From NCBI GenBank assembly GCA_902475785.1, contig CABSAN010000014.1:1-43632 (forward strand): a DNA stretch of 43,632 nt, given 5' to 3'. Source of the stretch: an uncultured Collinsella sp. (lineage in GTDB: Bacteria > Actinomycetota > Coriobacteriia > Coriobacteriales > Coriobacteriaceae). This document shows, piece by piece, positions 7,167-14,534 of this stretch. Within the stretch, counting starts at the first letter, position 1; each line of letters begins with the position of its first letter. The notes beneath the pieces were generated by a model. The model was not told where the DNA came from and made no database searches. It worked only from the letters and a program-made list of their open reading frames with translations. Position numbers and translations under genes: made by a program.

Positions 7167-8273
7167 ATGCGCACAGCAAACACGCACAGAAACATGGCAC
7201 GCTGCGCTGCTACGGCAACCCTCGCTTGTGTTTTGGGCCTGGGCCTCGTGGCTCCGGCCTACGCCGATACCGCATCCGACCTTGCCGCTGCTCGTACCAA
7301 GCTCGAGCAGATTGGCACCCAAACCCAGCAAATTCATGAAGAACTCTCCGCACAGACGCAGGAGCTTGATCAGACTGCAGGCGAGATCACGCAAAAGCAG
7401 CAAGAGATTGCCGAGGGCCAGGCAAAGCTTTCGAGCTACGTTGCCGGTGAATACAAGACCGGAGGTCTGAGTCTCCTTCAGGTTCTGACGGGCGTCGACG
7501 ATCTGGGCGACATGCTCAATCGTCTGTTCTACTACGGCAAGGTTTCTGACAAGCAGGCCCAGACCATTCAGGAGGTCAAGGACCTTAAGCAGCAGCTCAC
7601 CGATAAGCAGACCGAGCAGGAGAAGAACGTCGCCGCGACGCAGAAGAAGGTCGACGAGCTCAATGCCCAGCAGGCTGAGGCCCAGAGTGTCGTGAACTCC
7701 CTAGATTCACAGCTGCAGGCCGAGCTTGCCGCCGAGGCCGAGGCCAACGCCGCGCTGCAGGCTGGCATAAATGCCAGCACTGCCGAAAAGGCCACGGTGA
7801 GCAACGACACCGCCGGTACGACCGAGAACACCCCCGCGCCCACTCCTGCTCCCTCGCCGCAGCCTTCGACGCCCACTCCTGCTCCCACGCCGCAGCCCGT
7901 GACGCCCGCTCCGGCTCCGACGCCTTCCGCACCGAGCCAGTCCGTTGACGGTGGTACCGTTGTTTCGCGCGCCTACAGCAAGCTCGGTTATGCTTATTCT
8001 TGGGGCGGCATTGGACCGAGCAGCTTTGACTGCTCCGGTTTTGTAAGCTACTGCCTCACCGGCCGTTATTGCCGCCTTGGCACCACGGGCACCTTTATGG
8101 GCTGGACCCGCGTGTCCGATCCCCAGCCTGGTGACGTCGTGGTTAACTCTTACCACACCGGCATCTACATTGGTAACGGCCAGATGATCCATGCTTCCGA
8201 CTACAAGACGGGCGTTATCATCAGCTCCGTTGCGGCTGGCATGAACAACAATTACATTTTCGTTCGCTACTAA
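7167..8273 (+). CDS. Secreted coiled-coil NlpC/P60 peptidoglycan hydrolase
   Basis: 368 residues: signal peptide (about 1-34, cleavage after APAYA), a long coiled coil (about 35-200), a Pro/Thr/Ala linker with repeated PAPTP motifs (about 215-255), and a C-terminal NlpC/P60 domain. The catalytic residues are visible: Cys289 in DCSG, His330 in YHTGIYIG and His342 in MIHAS. The layout matches RipA-like or CwlO-like D,L-endopeptidases that cut between D-Glu and the diamino acid during cell separation; the coiled coil usually controls autoinhibition or contact with FtsEX. No ftsEX is in the window. GGAAAGG precedes the ATG. A terminator hairpin follows at 8296. Confidence 0.9.
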   Translation: MRTANTHRNMARCAATATLACVLGLGLVAPAYADTASDLAAARTKLEQIGTQTQQIHEELSAQTQELDQTAGEITQKQQEIAEGQAKLSSYVAGEYKTGGLSLLQVLTGVDDLGDMLNRLFYYGKVSDKQAQTIQEVKDLKQQLTDKQTEQEKNVAATQKKVDELNAQQAEAQSVVNSLDSQLQAELAAEAEANAALQAGINASTAEKATVSNDTAGTTENTPAPTPAPSPQPSTPTPAPTPQPVTPAPAPTPSAPSQSVDGGTVVSRAYSKLGYAYSWGGIGPSSFDCSGFVSYCLTGRYCRLGTTGTFMGWTRVSDPQPGDVVVNSYHTGIYIGNGQMIHASDYKTGVIISSVAAGMNNNYIFVRY

Positions 8274-8295
8274 GTGTTTTAACTCAGCAAACAAC

Positions 8296-8336
8296 AATGG
8301 GCCTCGTATCCTTTGGGAGCGAGGTCCATTCTTTTA
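8296..8336 (+). terminator. Intrinsic terminator after the NlpC/P60 gene
   Basis: The stem 8296-8307 with 8319-8330 pairs AATGG.CCTCG with CGAGG.CCATT (two G.U or mismatch positions) and is followed by CTTTTAT. Confidence 0.75.
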
Positions 8337-8367
8337 TCTCGACCGCCCGTTTTGCGTATAAGCAACA

Positions 8368-8388
8368 ATCTAGTTTTGAATACTAGAT
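8368..8388. promoter_or_regulatory. Operator-like motif ATCTAGTTTTGAATAC upstream of the DegV gene
   Basis: The 16-mer ATCTAGTTTTGAATAC (8368-8383) recurs exactly at 10041-10056, upstream of the DUF1836 gene. Here it continues into CTAGAT, so ATCTAG and CTAGAT form an inverted repeat. A TATAAT -10 hexamer lies at 8416-8421, which would place the motif upstream of the promoter core. Confidence 0.6.
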
Positions 8389-8450
8389 ATGCGCAGCATC
8401 TGTCCAAAAGATAGCTATAATTGTAGGGGAACAACTAGAAAGGACCCTCA

Positions 8451-9317
8451 ATGAGCTGGGCACTCATCTCAGATTCGAGCTGCAATCTTCGCGATTGGCA
8501 ACCAACCGCACCTCATACCACCTTTGCATTTGCACCCCTTAAGATCAGAGTGGGGGAGCGCGAATTTGTCGATGACCTCTCGCTCGATGTTCACGAGCTT
8601 AATGTTGCCATTCAATCGGAAGCCAGCGCATCATCGAGCGCCTGCCCAAGCGTAGGGGAGTGGGCTGAGCTCTTTAAGCTTGCAGACAAGACGATCTGCA
8701 TGCCCATCTCCGAGGGGGTATCGGGAAGCTATAATGCTGCTGCTACAGCACGCGATATGGTACTTGCCGAGGAGCCCAATCGTCAGATTCACCTGGTCAA
8801 TTCGCGGGCAGCTGGTGGCAAGATGGATCTGATCTTCTTACTGTTTGATCGTTATCTTGCAAGTTACCCAGACGTTTCCTTTGAGGACGCCTGCGATTAC
8901 TTCGATAGTCTCGAGCAGAACAGCAAGATTCTCTTTAGCCTGTGTAATTACGAGAACCTTGCAAAGGCCGGACGCATTCCTAAGGCAGCCGGCGTTATTG
9001 CCAACAAGCTCAATATACGCATTTTGGGCACGGCAAGCGAAGCGGGCAAAATTGAACTCGTTGGGCACACGCGTGGCGAAAAGAAGATGCTCACCAAGAT
9101 TATTGACACCATGGAAGCCGAGGGTTTCACGGGCGGCGAGGTCATCATCGATCACGTTGAAAACGAAGCTGGAGCCCAGTCGCTTGCCAACCGCATTGTG
9201 GAGCGCTGGCCCGGCTCCAAGACGATTGTCATGCCCTGCAACGCCCTAGATTCCTATTACGCCGAGATGCACGGTCTCATTATCGGCTACGGCATGGGCG
9301 TGGCTTCGGGCCGATAA
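8451..9317 (+). CDS. DegV family (fatty-acid-binding) protein
   Basis: 288 residues, the usual DegV length. The N-terminus ISDSSCNL corresponds to the family's TDS(S/T)ADL motif; GVSGSYNAA and the mid-protein NSRAAGGKMDL region are also typical. DegV/FakB proteins bind a fatty acid and, in Firmicutes, present it to the kinase FakA. No fakA is in the window, and the degenerate GVSGSYNAA stretch makes the ligand uncertain. AGAAAGGA precedes the ATG. The gene is convergent with the DUF1836 regulator across a shared terminator, and both promoters carry the same 16-mer, which suggests joint control. Confidence 0.85.
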   Translation: MSWALISDSSCNLRDWQPTAPHTTFAFAPLKIRVGEREFVDDLSLDVHELNVAIQSEASASSSACPSVGEWAELFKLADKTICMPISEGVSGSYNAAATARDMVLAEEPNRQIHLVNSRAAGGKMDLIFLLFDRYLASYPDVSFEDACDYFDSLEQNSKILFSLCNYENLAKAGRIPKAAGVIANKLNIRILGTASEAGKIELVGHTRGEKKMLTKIIDTMEAEGFTGGEVIIDHVENEAGAQSLANRIVERWPGSKTIVMPCNALDSYYAEMHGLIIGYGMGVASGR

Positions 9318-9336
9318 TGTCCAACTAGACAAACGC

Positions 9337-9377
9337 ACGGGCGGGATAAAGGGCCACTGGCTCTTTATCCCGCCCGT
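9337..9377. terminator. Bidirectional terminator between the DegV and DUF1836 genes
   Basis: ACGGGCGGGATAAAG (9337-9351) pairs perfectly with CTTTATCCCGCCCGT (9363-9377) around an 11-base loop, between two convergent genes. Confidence 0.8.
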
Positions 9378-9389
9378 CTTATACATCGG

Positions 9390-10001
9390 TTAGCCATTAA
9401 ACCCATTAAACTTTAGATAGCTCATCAGGTACGCCTTCGAAACGAAGGACGATACCGCACTGCGTACGAGCAGCGATTCGCGCGTAACCTGGTGTGCGGT
9501 ATCGGGCACGGGAGTCTGCTCGACGGAAAACGCCGCACGAATCGATGCCTCAAGTTGATCGACTACATAATCGAAAGCCGTCGGAGCGTCGTAGCTCAAG
9601 CGCTGAATATTAAAGAGCGCCTGAACCGCAGCGATGGGCAGCACCTGCTTAAAGATACAAATGGCGATAAGACGCGCAATCTGCTCGCGGCCATACTGTT
9701 TTTTAACCGGAGCAGGAACGAGGCCGACCTTCACGTAGTTATTGATCATCGAAGGCGTGATAACGGGCTGCTCTACGCAAATCGAAAGCGGCTCCATCCA
9801 CAGCGCAACATATTCAATAACCTGATCGCGATAGAGCGTTACGTTGGGCAGCTGGTCATAGCGCGGCAGGCTCAAGGCGTTGAGTTTACCCACCATATCG
9901 GACTGAATAAATGCATCCGGCAGCACCGTCGGCTGAATATCCTCCGGCTTAATGCTGACCGATGTATCGGACATCGGGATAACATGTTTGACGTGGTTCA
10001 T
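9390..10001 (-). CDS. DUF1836 protein, MerR-like DNA-binding candidate
   Basis: 203 residues. The DUF1836 region covers about 50-160, with the signature LPNVTLYRDQV, then ITPSMINNYVKVGLVPAPVK and YGREQIARLIAI, which is a MerR-like winged helix. ATG 10001 is chosen because GGAGG (10008-10012) precedes it; the frame remains open upstream without a ribosome binding site. The protein is a plausible autoregulator: its own promoter region contains CTAGATAATCTAG and the 16-mer shared with the neighbouring DegV promoter. DUF1836 has no well-established biochemical function that I know of. Confidence 0.8.
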   Translation of the reverse strand: MNHVKHVIPMSDTSVSIKPEDIQPTVLPDAFIQSDMVGKLNALSLPRYDQLPNVTLYRDQVIEYVALWMEPLSICVEQPVITPSMINNYVKVGLVPAPVKKQYGREQIARLIAICIFKQVLPIAAVQALFNIQRLSYDAPTAFDYVVDQLEASIRAAFSVEQTPVPDTAHQVTRESLLVRSAVSSFVSKAYLMSYLKFNGFNG

Positions 10002-10025
10002 AAGGATCCTCCGTTCGTTTTCTAT

Positions 10026-10056
10026 ATTGTATTCTAGATTATCTAGTTTTGAATAC
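10026..10056 (-). promoter_or_regulatory. DUF1836 promoter region with the second copy of the 16-mer
   Basis: ATCTAGTTTTGAATAC at 10041-10056 is identical to 8368-8383. On the minus strand, CTAGATAATCTAG forms a 13-bp palindrome immediately before a TACAAT -10-like hexamer (complement of 10026-10031). A repressor bound here would block initiation. Confidence 0.55.
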
Positions 10057-10073
10057 CACATAGCCGCTAAGTA

Positions 10074-10115
10074 AAAGTGGTTGGACAGCACACTGATGCA
10101 CCGTCCAACCACTTT
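10074..10115 (-). terminator. Terminator hairpin after trxB
   Basis: AAAGTGGTTGGAC (10074-10086) pairs perfectly with GTCCAACCACTTT (10103-10115). Read on the minus strand it follows the trxB stop at 10156 and runs into TTTACTTAG. Confidence 0.7.
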
Positions 10116-10155
10116 GTTAAAAGATAGCAACCTTACATAAGATATATTATCGTAC

Positions 10156-11094
10156 TTATCCGCGTATGAAAGCGTATGCGCTGGTTGCTGCTATGGCTCC
10201 GTCCGAAACAGCGGTCACAACCTGACGCAAACGCTTGGAACGGATATCACCGGCTGCGAATAAGCCGGGCGTACGGGTGGCCATCGAATCGTCGGTGACA
10301 ATGCCGCCGTCGGGAGCCAGATCGACGAGATGCTCAACAAGCTCGGTATGTGGCTGCGTCCCCGTAAAGACGAAGATGCCAAAAGAGCCAGGTTCAAAGG
10401 ACTCAGTGTGCAGTTCACCAGTCGCATTGTCCTTGAACGTGATTGTCGTGGGCATCGCTTCACCAGAAAGCTCAACAATACTAGTTTGGTACCTAACTGA
10501 AATATTGTCCTTAGCAAGCACCTTATTCACAACGCCCTCGGGTGCACGGAACTGATCGCGGCGTAGCACGATGGTCACGCTGCTGGCAATGTCGGACAGG
10601 AACAGCGCCTCCTCGCATGCCGAATTGCCGCCTCCGATAACAAAGACCTGCTTGCCACGGAAGAACATGCCGTCACACGTCGCGCAATACGAAACGCCAC
10701 GACCGCGATACGTGTCCTCGCCGACAAAACCCGCAGGACGCGGCGTGGCGCCCATGCACGCAATGACGCTCTTGGCCGCTGTGTCGCCCATATCATGATG
10801 GATGGTAAATTGAACCGCATCGGCATCGTAATCGACGTCTGTCACCATACTCCATTCAACCTGAGCCCCCAGGCCTTCAGCATGCTGTTGGAACCGCTCA
10901 CCAAGTTCGGCGCCGCTCAGCAGTGGAATACCAGGATAATTCTCAATCTCGTTGCTCGTGGCAATCTGTCCGCCCGACATGCCCTGCTCAAGGACAGTCG
11001 TCGTTAGGTTGGCACGCGCCGCATAAATGGCGGCAGCATAGCCCGCAGGGCCGCCACCGATAATCGCAACATCGATTGTCTGATCGGTAGTCAT
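10156..11094 (-). CDS. trxB: Thioredoxin reductase
   Basis: NADPH- and FAD-dependent reduction of thioredoxin in the cytosol. 312 residues. FAD-binding IIGGGPAGYAAA (11-22), the redox-active CATC (Cys137-Cys140), the NADPH-binding VIGGGNSACEEA, and the C-terminal TRTPGLFAAGDIR motif are all present. ATG 11094 is used because AGAGGA lies just upstream and it gives the family's standard N-terminus; the frame is open to 11169. Divergent from the glycosyltransferase gene. Confidence 0.95.
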   Translation of the reverse strand: MTTDQTIDVAIIGGGPAGYAAAIYAARANLTTTVLEQGMSGGQIATSNEIENYPGIPLLSGAELGERFQQHAEGLGAQVEWSMVTDVDYDADAVQFTIHHDMGDTAAKSVIACMGATPRPAGFVGEDTYRGRGVSYCATCDGMFFRGKQVFVIGGGNSACEEALFLSDIASSVTIVLRRDQFRAPEGVVNKVLAKDNISVRYQTSIVELSGEAMPTTITFKDNATGELHTESFEPGSFGIFVFTGTQPHTELVEHLVDLAPDGGIVTDDSMATRTPGLFAAGDIRSKRLRQVVTAVSDGAIAATSAYAFIRG

Positions 11095-11213
11095 GAAGAG
11101 TCCTCTCGTCGAAACGTTGTCGTTCTTTGCGCTCATACCCAAATTTACGTGAACGTGACACTCATGCACTACAATGATAAATTCCGTGTTACAACGTCGA
11201 AGGGGAGTTATCG

Positions 11214-12515
11214 ATGGATCAGACGCAGACGAGCGACGACGCTCCCCTGCTCACGCAAAGCACTCCTCAATCGGAGCAAACCACGCTCTTGGCACAGCAA
11301 AAACCTCTCGTGACCATCGTGCACGCCTCGGTCGGCTCGGGCCACAAGGCCGCCGCAAATGCGATTGTGCAAGCATTCGACCTCATCCGCGGCACCAGTG
11401 GCATCCCCGAGGATGTTGAGATTGAAGTACTCGATATCCTTGATTTTGGACGTATTAAATTCGACGGCAATAAGACCGCGGCTTCTTTTACGGGAGCCAC
11501 GCGCCCCATTTACGACCTGACCTGGCGATATACGCTTACGGGGCATCTTCTCTGGGGTGGCGGCACGGCATGGTCTCGAATTATGTTCCCCGCCTTCAAC
11601 GAATATATACGTAGCCGCAGGCCAATAGCCGTGGTCGCAACGCACATCACAGCAGCCAACGTTGCCGTGGGCGCCCGCGTAATTACGGGTATCGATTATC
11701 CGGTCATCTGCGTACCGACCGACTACGAAGTAGAGGGCTGGTGGCCCCATAAGGACACCGATCTATTCTGTGTTGCCAACGAATTTATGGCCGAAACGCT
11801 GCGTCCGCGCAAGGTGCCCGAGACAAAGATTCGCATTACCGGCATTCCTATTCGCGCCGGATTCGACACGGATTACGATCGCGAGGAAGAGCTAGCCAAG
11901 TTCAACCTCCCCGCCGACAAGACCGTCGTGTTGGTAATGGCCGGTGCCAGCTTGCCCCAGCCTTACGTCCGCTTTCGCGCGGCGATGGACCACACACTCC
12001 CCTTCCTGCGAAGCTTCGAAGACATGCACTTTGTCTTTTTGCCTGGCAAAGACGTGGAGTATGCCACCCGGCTGAAGACGCTCTTCGATGCCATGAAGCT
12101 CGAGAACGTCACGGTGCTGGACTATGTCGACGACATGGCGGCCCTCATGCACGGCTGCGACCTGGCAATCCTCAAATCGGGCGGACTCACGGTCACCGAG
12201 TGCCTATGCGCACATCTGCCGATGATCCTGCTGGGCAAATCGTACGGCCAGGAAAAGGCCAACACCACCATGCTCACCGGCATGGGCGCCAGCATGCACG
12301 TCACCACGGCACGAGAGCTCATCGTAACGTTGCGCCACCTACACGACCATCCCGAATCACTCAAGGCACTGCTCATCAACGGCGAAGTACTACGCCGCCC
12401 CCACGCAGCCGAAGACATCGCCGTCGCCACCATGGAACTCGTAGGCAAACCCCAAAAGCGCAAACGAGCCTTCTGCCGCTTCTACTGGGGCGGAAAACCC
12501 GCGCATATCCGCTAG
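11214..12515 (+). CDS. MGDG-synthase/UgtP-type glycolipid glycosyltransferase
   Basis: 433 residues. The N-terminal domain carries the MGDG synthase signature (ASVGSGHKAAANAI, about 38-51), which binds the diacylglycerol acceptor. The C-terminal nucleotide-sugar domain contains the KSGGLTVTECLC loop at about 325-336. By family it should transfer a hexose from a UDP-sugar to diacylglycerol at the inner face of the membrane. A disordered N-terminus of about 30 residues precedes the domain, and the tail is basic (KPQKRKRAFCRFYWGGK), as is common for membrane association. AAGGGGAG precedes the ATG. Foldback element E3 begins 15 bases after the stop. Confidence 0.85.
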   Translation: MDQTQTSDDAPLLTQSTPQSEQTTLLAQQKPLVTIVHASVGSGHKAAANAIVQAFDLIRGTSGIPEDVEIEVLDILDFGRIKFDGNKTAASFTGATRPIYDLTWRYTLTGHLLWGGGTAWSRIMFPAFNEYIRSRRPIAVVATHITAANVAVGARVITGIDYPVICVPTDYEVEGWWPHKDTDLFCVANEFMAETLRPRKVPETKIRITGIPIRAGFDTDYDREEELAKFNLPADKTVVLVMAGASLPQPYVRFRAAMDHTLPFLRSFEDMHFVFLPGKDVEYATRLKTLFDAMKLENVTVLDYVDDMAALMHGCDLAILKSGGLTVTECLCAHLPMILLGKSYGQEKANTTMLTGMGASMHVTTARELIVTLRHLHDHPESLKALLINGEVLRRPHAAEDIAVATMELVGKPQKRKRAFCRFYWGGKPAHIR

Positions 12516-12529
12516 CATTGGACTGTCCG

Positions 12530-12640
12530 CCGTGGCGCAGGCCGCCCACTCATATCATTCCATGCTCAAACATTCTCGCTTCGCTTCGCTCGCTGCGAAA
12601 CTGCGCGTGGAACGATATGTGTGGGCGGCCTACGCCACAG
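12530..12640 (-). repeat. Foldback element E3, family 1 (conserved core, locus-specific arms)
   Basis: Left arm 12530-12562 and right arm 12608-12640 are 33-bp inverted copies with four mismatches; three of these become G.U pairs if the minus strand is transcribed. The 45-bp core (12563-12607) matches the reverse complement of the E4 core, with nine extra bases made of AGCGA-type repeats. The core-proximal 11 bases of each arm are also shared with E4, with compensatory changes; the outer arm sequence is unrelated to E4. It lacks a T-run, so it is not an ordinary intrinsic terminator. Confidence 0.75.
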
Positions 12641-12714
12641 CTACATGTACACACCAGCAGATATACCGGTTACCCAAGTAAAGCAGCAAAGGCGAACTCA
12701 AATACAAGTAATCT

Positions 12715-12765
12715 AAGTAACCCGATGCGACAAAGGGGTTGTCTCTTTGTCGCATCGGGTTACTT
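12715..12765. repeat. 21-bp perfect palindrome with a 9-base loop
   Basis: Positions 12715-12735 and 12745-12765 are exact inverted copies around GGGTTGTCT. No T-run follows on either strand. It lies midway between E3 and E4. It may act as a factor-assisted bidirectional terminator, or it may be an arm pair without a core. Confidence 0.75.
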
Positions 12766-12839
12766 GCTAGATAAAGCTTTTAGATACAGAATTCGGCTTT
12801 TAATGAGGAACAGCGATTGGTTGCAAGCACGTGAGCATA

Positions 12840-12943
12840 GCTCGCCCCTGGGAGGCCCCTATATATCGTCCCGCGCGCAGTTTCGCAGCGCAGCGAGAAT
12901 GTTTGAGCACGGGATGATATATAGGGGCCTCCCAGGGGCGAGC
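12840..12943 (+). repeat. Foldback element E4, family 1
   Basis: Arms 12840-12873 and 12910-12943 are 34-bp inverted copies with a single non-Watson-Crick pair, which is G.U on the plus strand and at the same place as one of the E3 wobbles. The 36-bp core (12874-12909) begins CGCGCAGTTTCGCAGCG and ends GCGAGAATGTTTGAGCA, as in E3 read on the minus strand. The element is thus inverted relative to E3. Outer arm sequences do not match E3. Confidence 0.75.
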
Positions 12944-12978
12944 GGGCAATACGACACTCCGTTCAAGGAAGCAAAAGA

Positions 12979-13422
12979 CTAAGCGACGCCGGAGGAGCCG
13001 AAGCCTCCTTTGCCTCGGTCGGTTTCGTCTAGTTCTTGTACTTCTACGAGGTTGACCGTGGGGACTTCTTGGATGACGAGTTGGGCGATGCGGTCACCTT
13101 TGTTGATTTGGATGTTGTTCGTGGGGTCTAGGTTGATGAGGATGACTTTGAGCTCTCCTCGGTAGTGGGCGTCGATGAGACCGGGCGTGTTGACTATAGA
13201 CAGGCCCTGCTTAATGGCCAGGCCGCTGCGGGGCTGGACAAAGCCAGCGTAGCCATCGGGCAGCGCAATGGCCAAGCCAGTGGAGACCAGACGACGCTCA
13301 AAGGGCTTGAGGGTGCAGTCTTCGTTGGCTCGGAGGTCAAGACCGGCATCCGTGGGATGTGCGTATTTGGGAAGCTCGACCGTAGGGTCGAGACGTTTAA
13401 TGTTAACGGTAATGTTGGACAT
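12979..13422 (-). CDS. dut: dUTP diphosphatase
   Basis: Hydrolyses dUTP to dUMP and PPi, preventing uracil incorporation and feeding dTMP synthesis. 147 residues; all five trimeric dUTPase motifs are present: DAGLDLRA, PRSGLA, NTPGLIDAHYRGE, GDRIAQLV and the C-terminal RGKGGFGSSG. ATG follows AAGGTGA. It begins 4 bases after the nrdR stop, so the two nucleotide-metabolism genes are probably co-transcribed. Confidence 0.95.
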   Translation of the reverse strand: MSNITVNIKRLDPTVELPKYAHPTDAGLDLRANEDCTLKPFERRLVSTGLAIALPDGYAGFVQPRSGLAIKQGLSIVNTPGLIDAHYRGELKVILINLDPTNNIQINKGDRIAQLVIQEVPTVNLVEVQELDETDRGKGGFGSSGVA

Positions 13423-13426
13423 GAAA

Positions 13427-13870
13427 TCACCTTAGCTTATCGAGCTCTTGCAGAAACTCATCGACGTCTTTGAAATCGCGATAGACCGAGGCAAAGCGGA
13501 TGTAGGCCACTTTATCGATCTTGGCCAACCGCTTAAGAACCATATCGCCCAGCTCATGGGACGTAACGGCCGTGAGCGTACGGGAGCGAAGCTCGACCTC
13601 AATATCGTCAATGATCTCGTTGAGCTTTTTAGTGTCGATATCACGCTTAATCGTGGCGCGCATCAAACCGACCAGCAACTTATTGCGATCGAACCGTTGC
13701 TTGGTTCCGTCTGACTTAATGACCTCAATAGGGTCTTCACAACGCTCAAAAGTCGTAAAGCGATAATTGCACGAGCAGCATTCGCGACGACGTTTGATGG
13801 TGTTATTAGATTCCTGCATGCGGGAATCAACAACGCGGGTATGGGCCTTGCCGCATTTAGGACAGCGCAT
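13427..13870 (-). CDS. nrdR: Ribonucleotide reductase transcriptional repressor NrdR
   Basis: 147 residues. The N-terminal zinc ribbon (CPKCG at 3-7, paired with a CSC at about 32-34) is followed by the ATP-cone domain (about 46-136), which senses ATP/dATP. By family it represses nrd genes via NrdR boxes; no ribonucleotide reductase gene is in the window. GGAGG lies four bases before the ATG. The order nrdR-LysM-lexA is the same as Rv2718c-Rv2719c-Rv2720 in M. tuberculosis. Confidence 0.95.
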   Translation of the reverse strand: MRCPKCGKAHTRVVDSRMQESNNTIKRRRECCSCNYRFTTFERCEDPIEVIKSDGTKQRFDRNKLLVGLMRATIKRDIDTKKLNEIIDDIEVELRSRTLTAVTSHELGDMVLKRLAKIDKVAYIRFASVYRDFKDVDEFLQELDKLR

Positions 13871-13921
13871 GGTACCTCCTCTAAAACGATTACAAGGGTA
13901 CCATGCGACAGTACTGAAATC

Positions 13922-14374
13922 TTAGGAACGTGTGGGAACTTTAAGATGCGCACCGACATCGAGCGAGCCATGCTCCAGGTGATTGACGTTGCGGATCATA
14001 TCAGAGGTCTCCTGCGTGGAAAGACCCTCAATCGGATGCTCCTGGGCTAGCGACCACAAGGAATCGCCAGACTGAACACGGACGGTCTCGTAGGTAACGT
14101 TGGATACCGACTCGGCATATGCGGCGTGACGAGCGCTGAAGATCGAGGTGGCAAGTACAAAGAAGAGCGTGAGCGCAACGGCCAGGGCGACAATCGTCGA
14201 AGCCTTTAGGGCAACGGGGGCCGAAGTCGTGGTGACGCACTGGCTGCGGACGGGCTTGCCAGGCAGTGTTTGGAAACCAGAGCGGCCGCCTTTAACAACC
14301 GTGAAAGCCGGCGCCGCAGGCGTCTCGAGCTTAAGGGCAAGGTTACCCTGGACCATATCCGTTGCGTTCATCAT
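13922..14374 (-). CDS. SOS-controlled LysM membrane protein (YneA/ChiZ-like division inhibitor candidate)
   Basis: 150 residues: a cytoplasmic N-terminus of about 58, one membrane helix (about 60-82), and an extracytoplasmic LysM domain (about 97-148, VRVQSGDSLWSLAQEHP). Its place, divergent from lexA and upstream of nrdR, and a LexA box lying between its promoter elements match YneA of Bacillus and Rv2719c (ChiZ) of mycobacteria, which delay division during SOS. The division-inhibitor role is inferred from context and architecture. GAGGAGA precedes the tandem ATG ATG start. Confidence 0.8.
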   Translation of the reverse strand: MMNATDMVQGNLALKLETPAAPAFTVVKGGRSGFQTLPGKPVRSQCVTTTSAPVALKASTIVALAVALTLFFVLATSIFSARHAAYAESVSNVTYETVRVQSGDSLWSLAQEHPIEGLSTQETSDMIRNVNHLEHGSLDVGAHLKVPTRS

Positions 14375-14441
14375 GTTCTCCTCTCGCGTGTTTTGCTGAG
14401 AACAGTTTTATCAAGCCGCGCGGACAAAAATGTCTAGCGCG

Positions 14442-14455
14442 AGAACGAATGTTCG
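14442..14455. promoter_or_regulatory. LexA (SOS) box 1
   Basis: The complement reads CGAACATTCGTTCT, close to the Gram-positive/actinobacterial SOS consensus CGAACRNRYGTTYG. It lies in the divergent lexA/LysM control region, downstream of the LysM promoter. Confidence 0.75.
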
Positions 14456-14460
14456 GTTAT

Positions 14461-14489
14461 TATTATCTTCGAACAGTTGTTCCTGTCAA
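14461..14489 (-). promoter_or_regulatory. Promoter of the LysM gene with LexA box 2 in its spacer
   Basis: On the minus strand TTGACA (complement of 14484-14489) is followed after 17 bases by ATAATA (complement of 14461-14466). LexA box CGAACAGTTGTTCC (14470-14483) sits in that interval, so repressor binding would exclude RNA polymerase. Confidence 0.75.
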
Positions 14490-14497
14490 GCAATAAT

Positions 14498-14511
14498 CGA
14501 ACATTTGTTTG
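14498..14511. promoter_or_regulatory. LexA (SOS) box 3
   Basis: CGAACATTTGTTTG lies 24 bases before the lexA ATG and probably mediates lexA autorepression. It is slightly weaker than box 2, because its last base triplet departs from TTC. Confidence 0.7.
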
Positions 14512-14534
14512 ACATTGGCAGAGAGGATCCCCTG

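Larger units (their letters stand above)
12516..12978. other. 463-bp convergent gap holding foldback elements E3 and E4 and a palindrome
   Basis: No coding frame here is credible. The gap contains element E3 (12530-12640), a 21-bp perfect palindrome (12715-12765) and element E4 (12840-12943). Together they take up more than half of the space between the convergent glycosyltransferase and dut genes. Confidence 0.85.

Noticed and set aside
12530..12640. E3 as an ordinary intrinsic terminator of the glycosyltransferase gene
   Set aside because: The stem is 33 bp with a 45-base conserved core and no T-run. A terminating effect is possible but does not explain the shared core.
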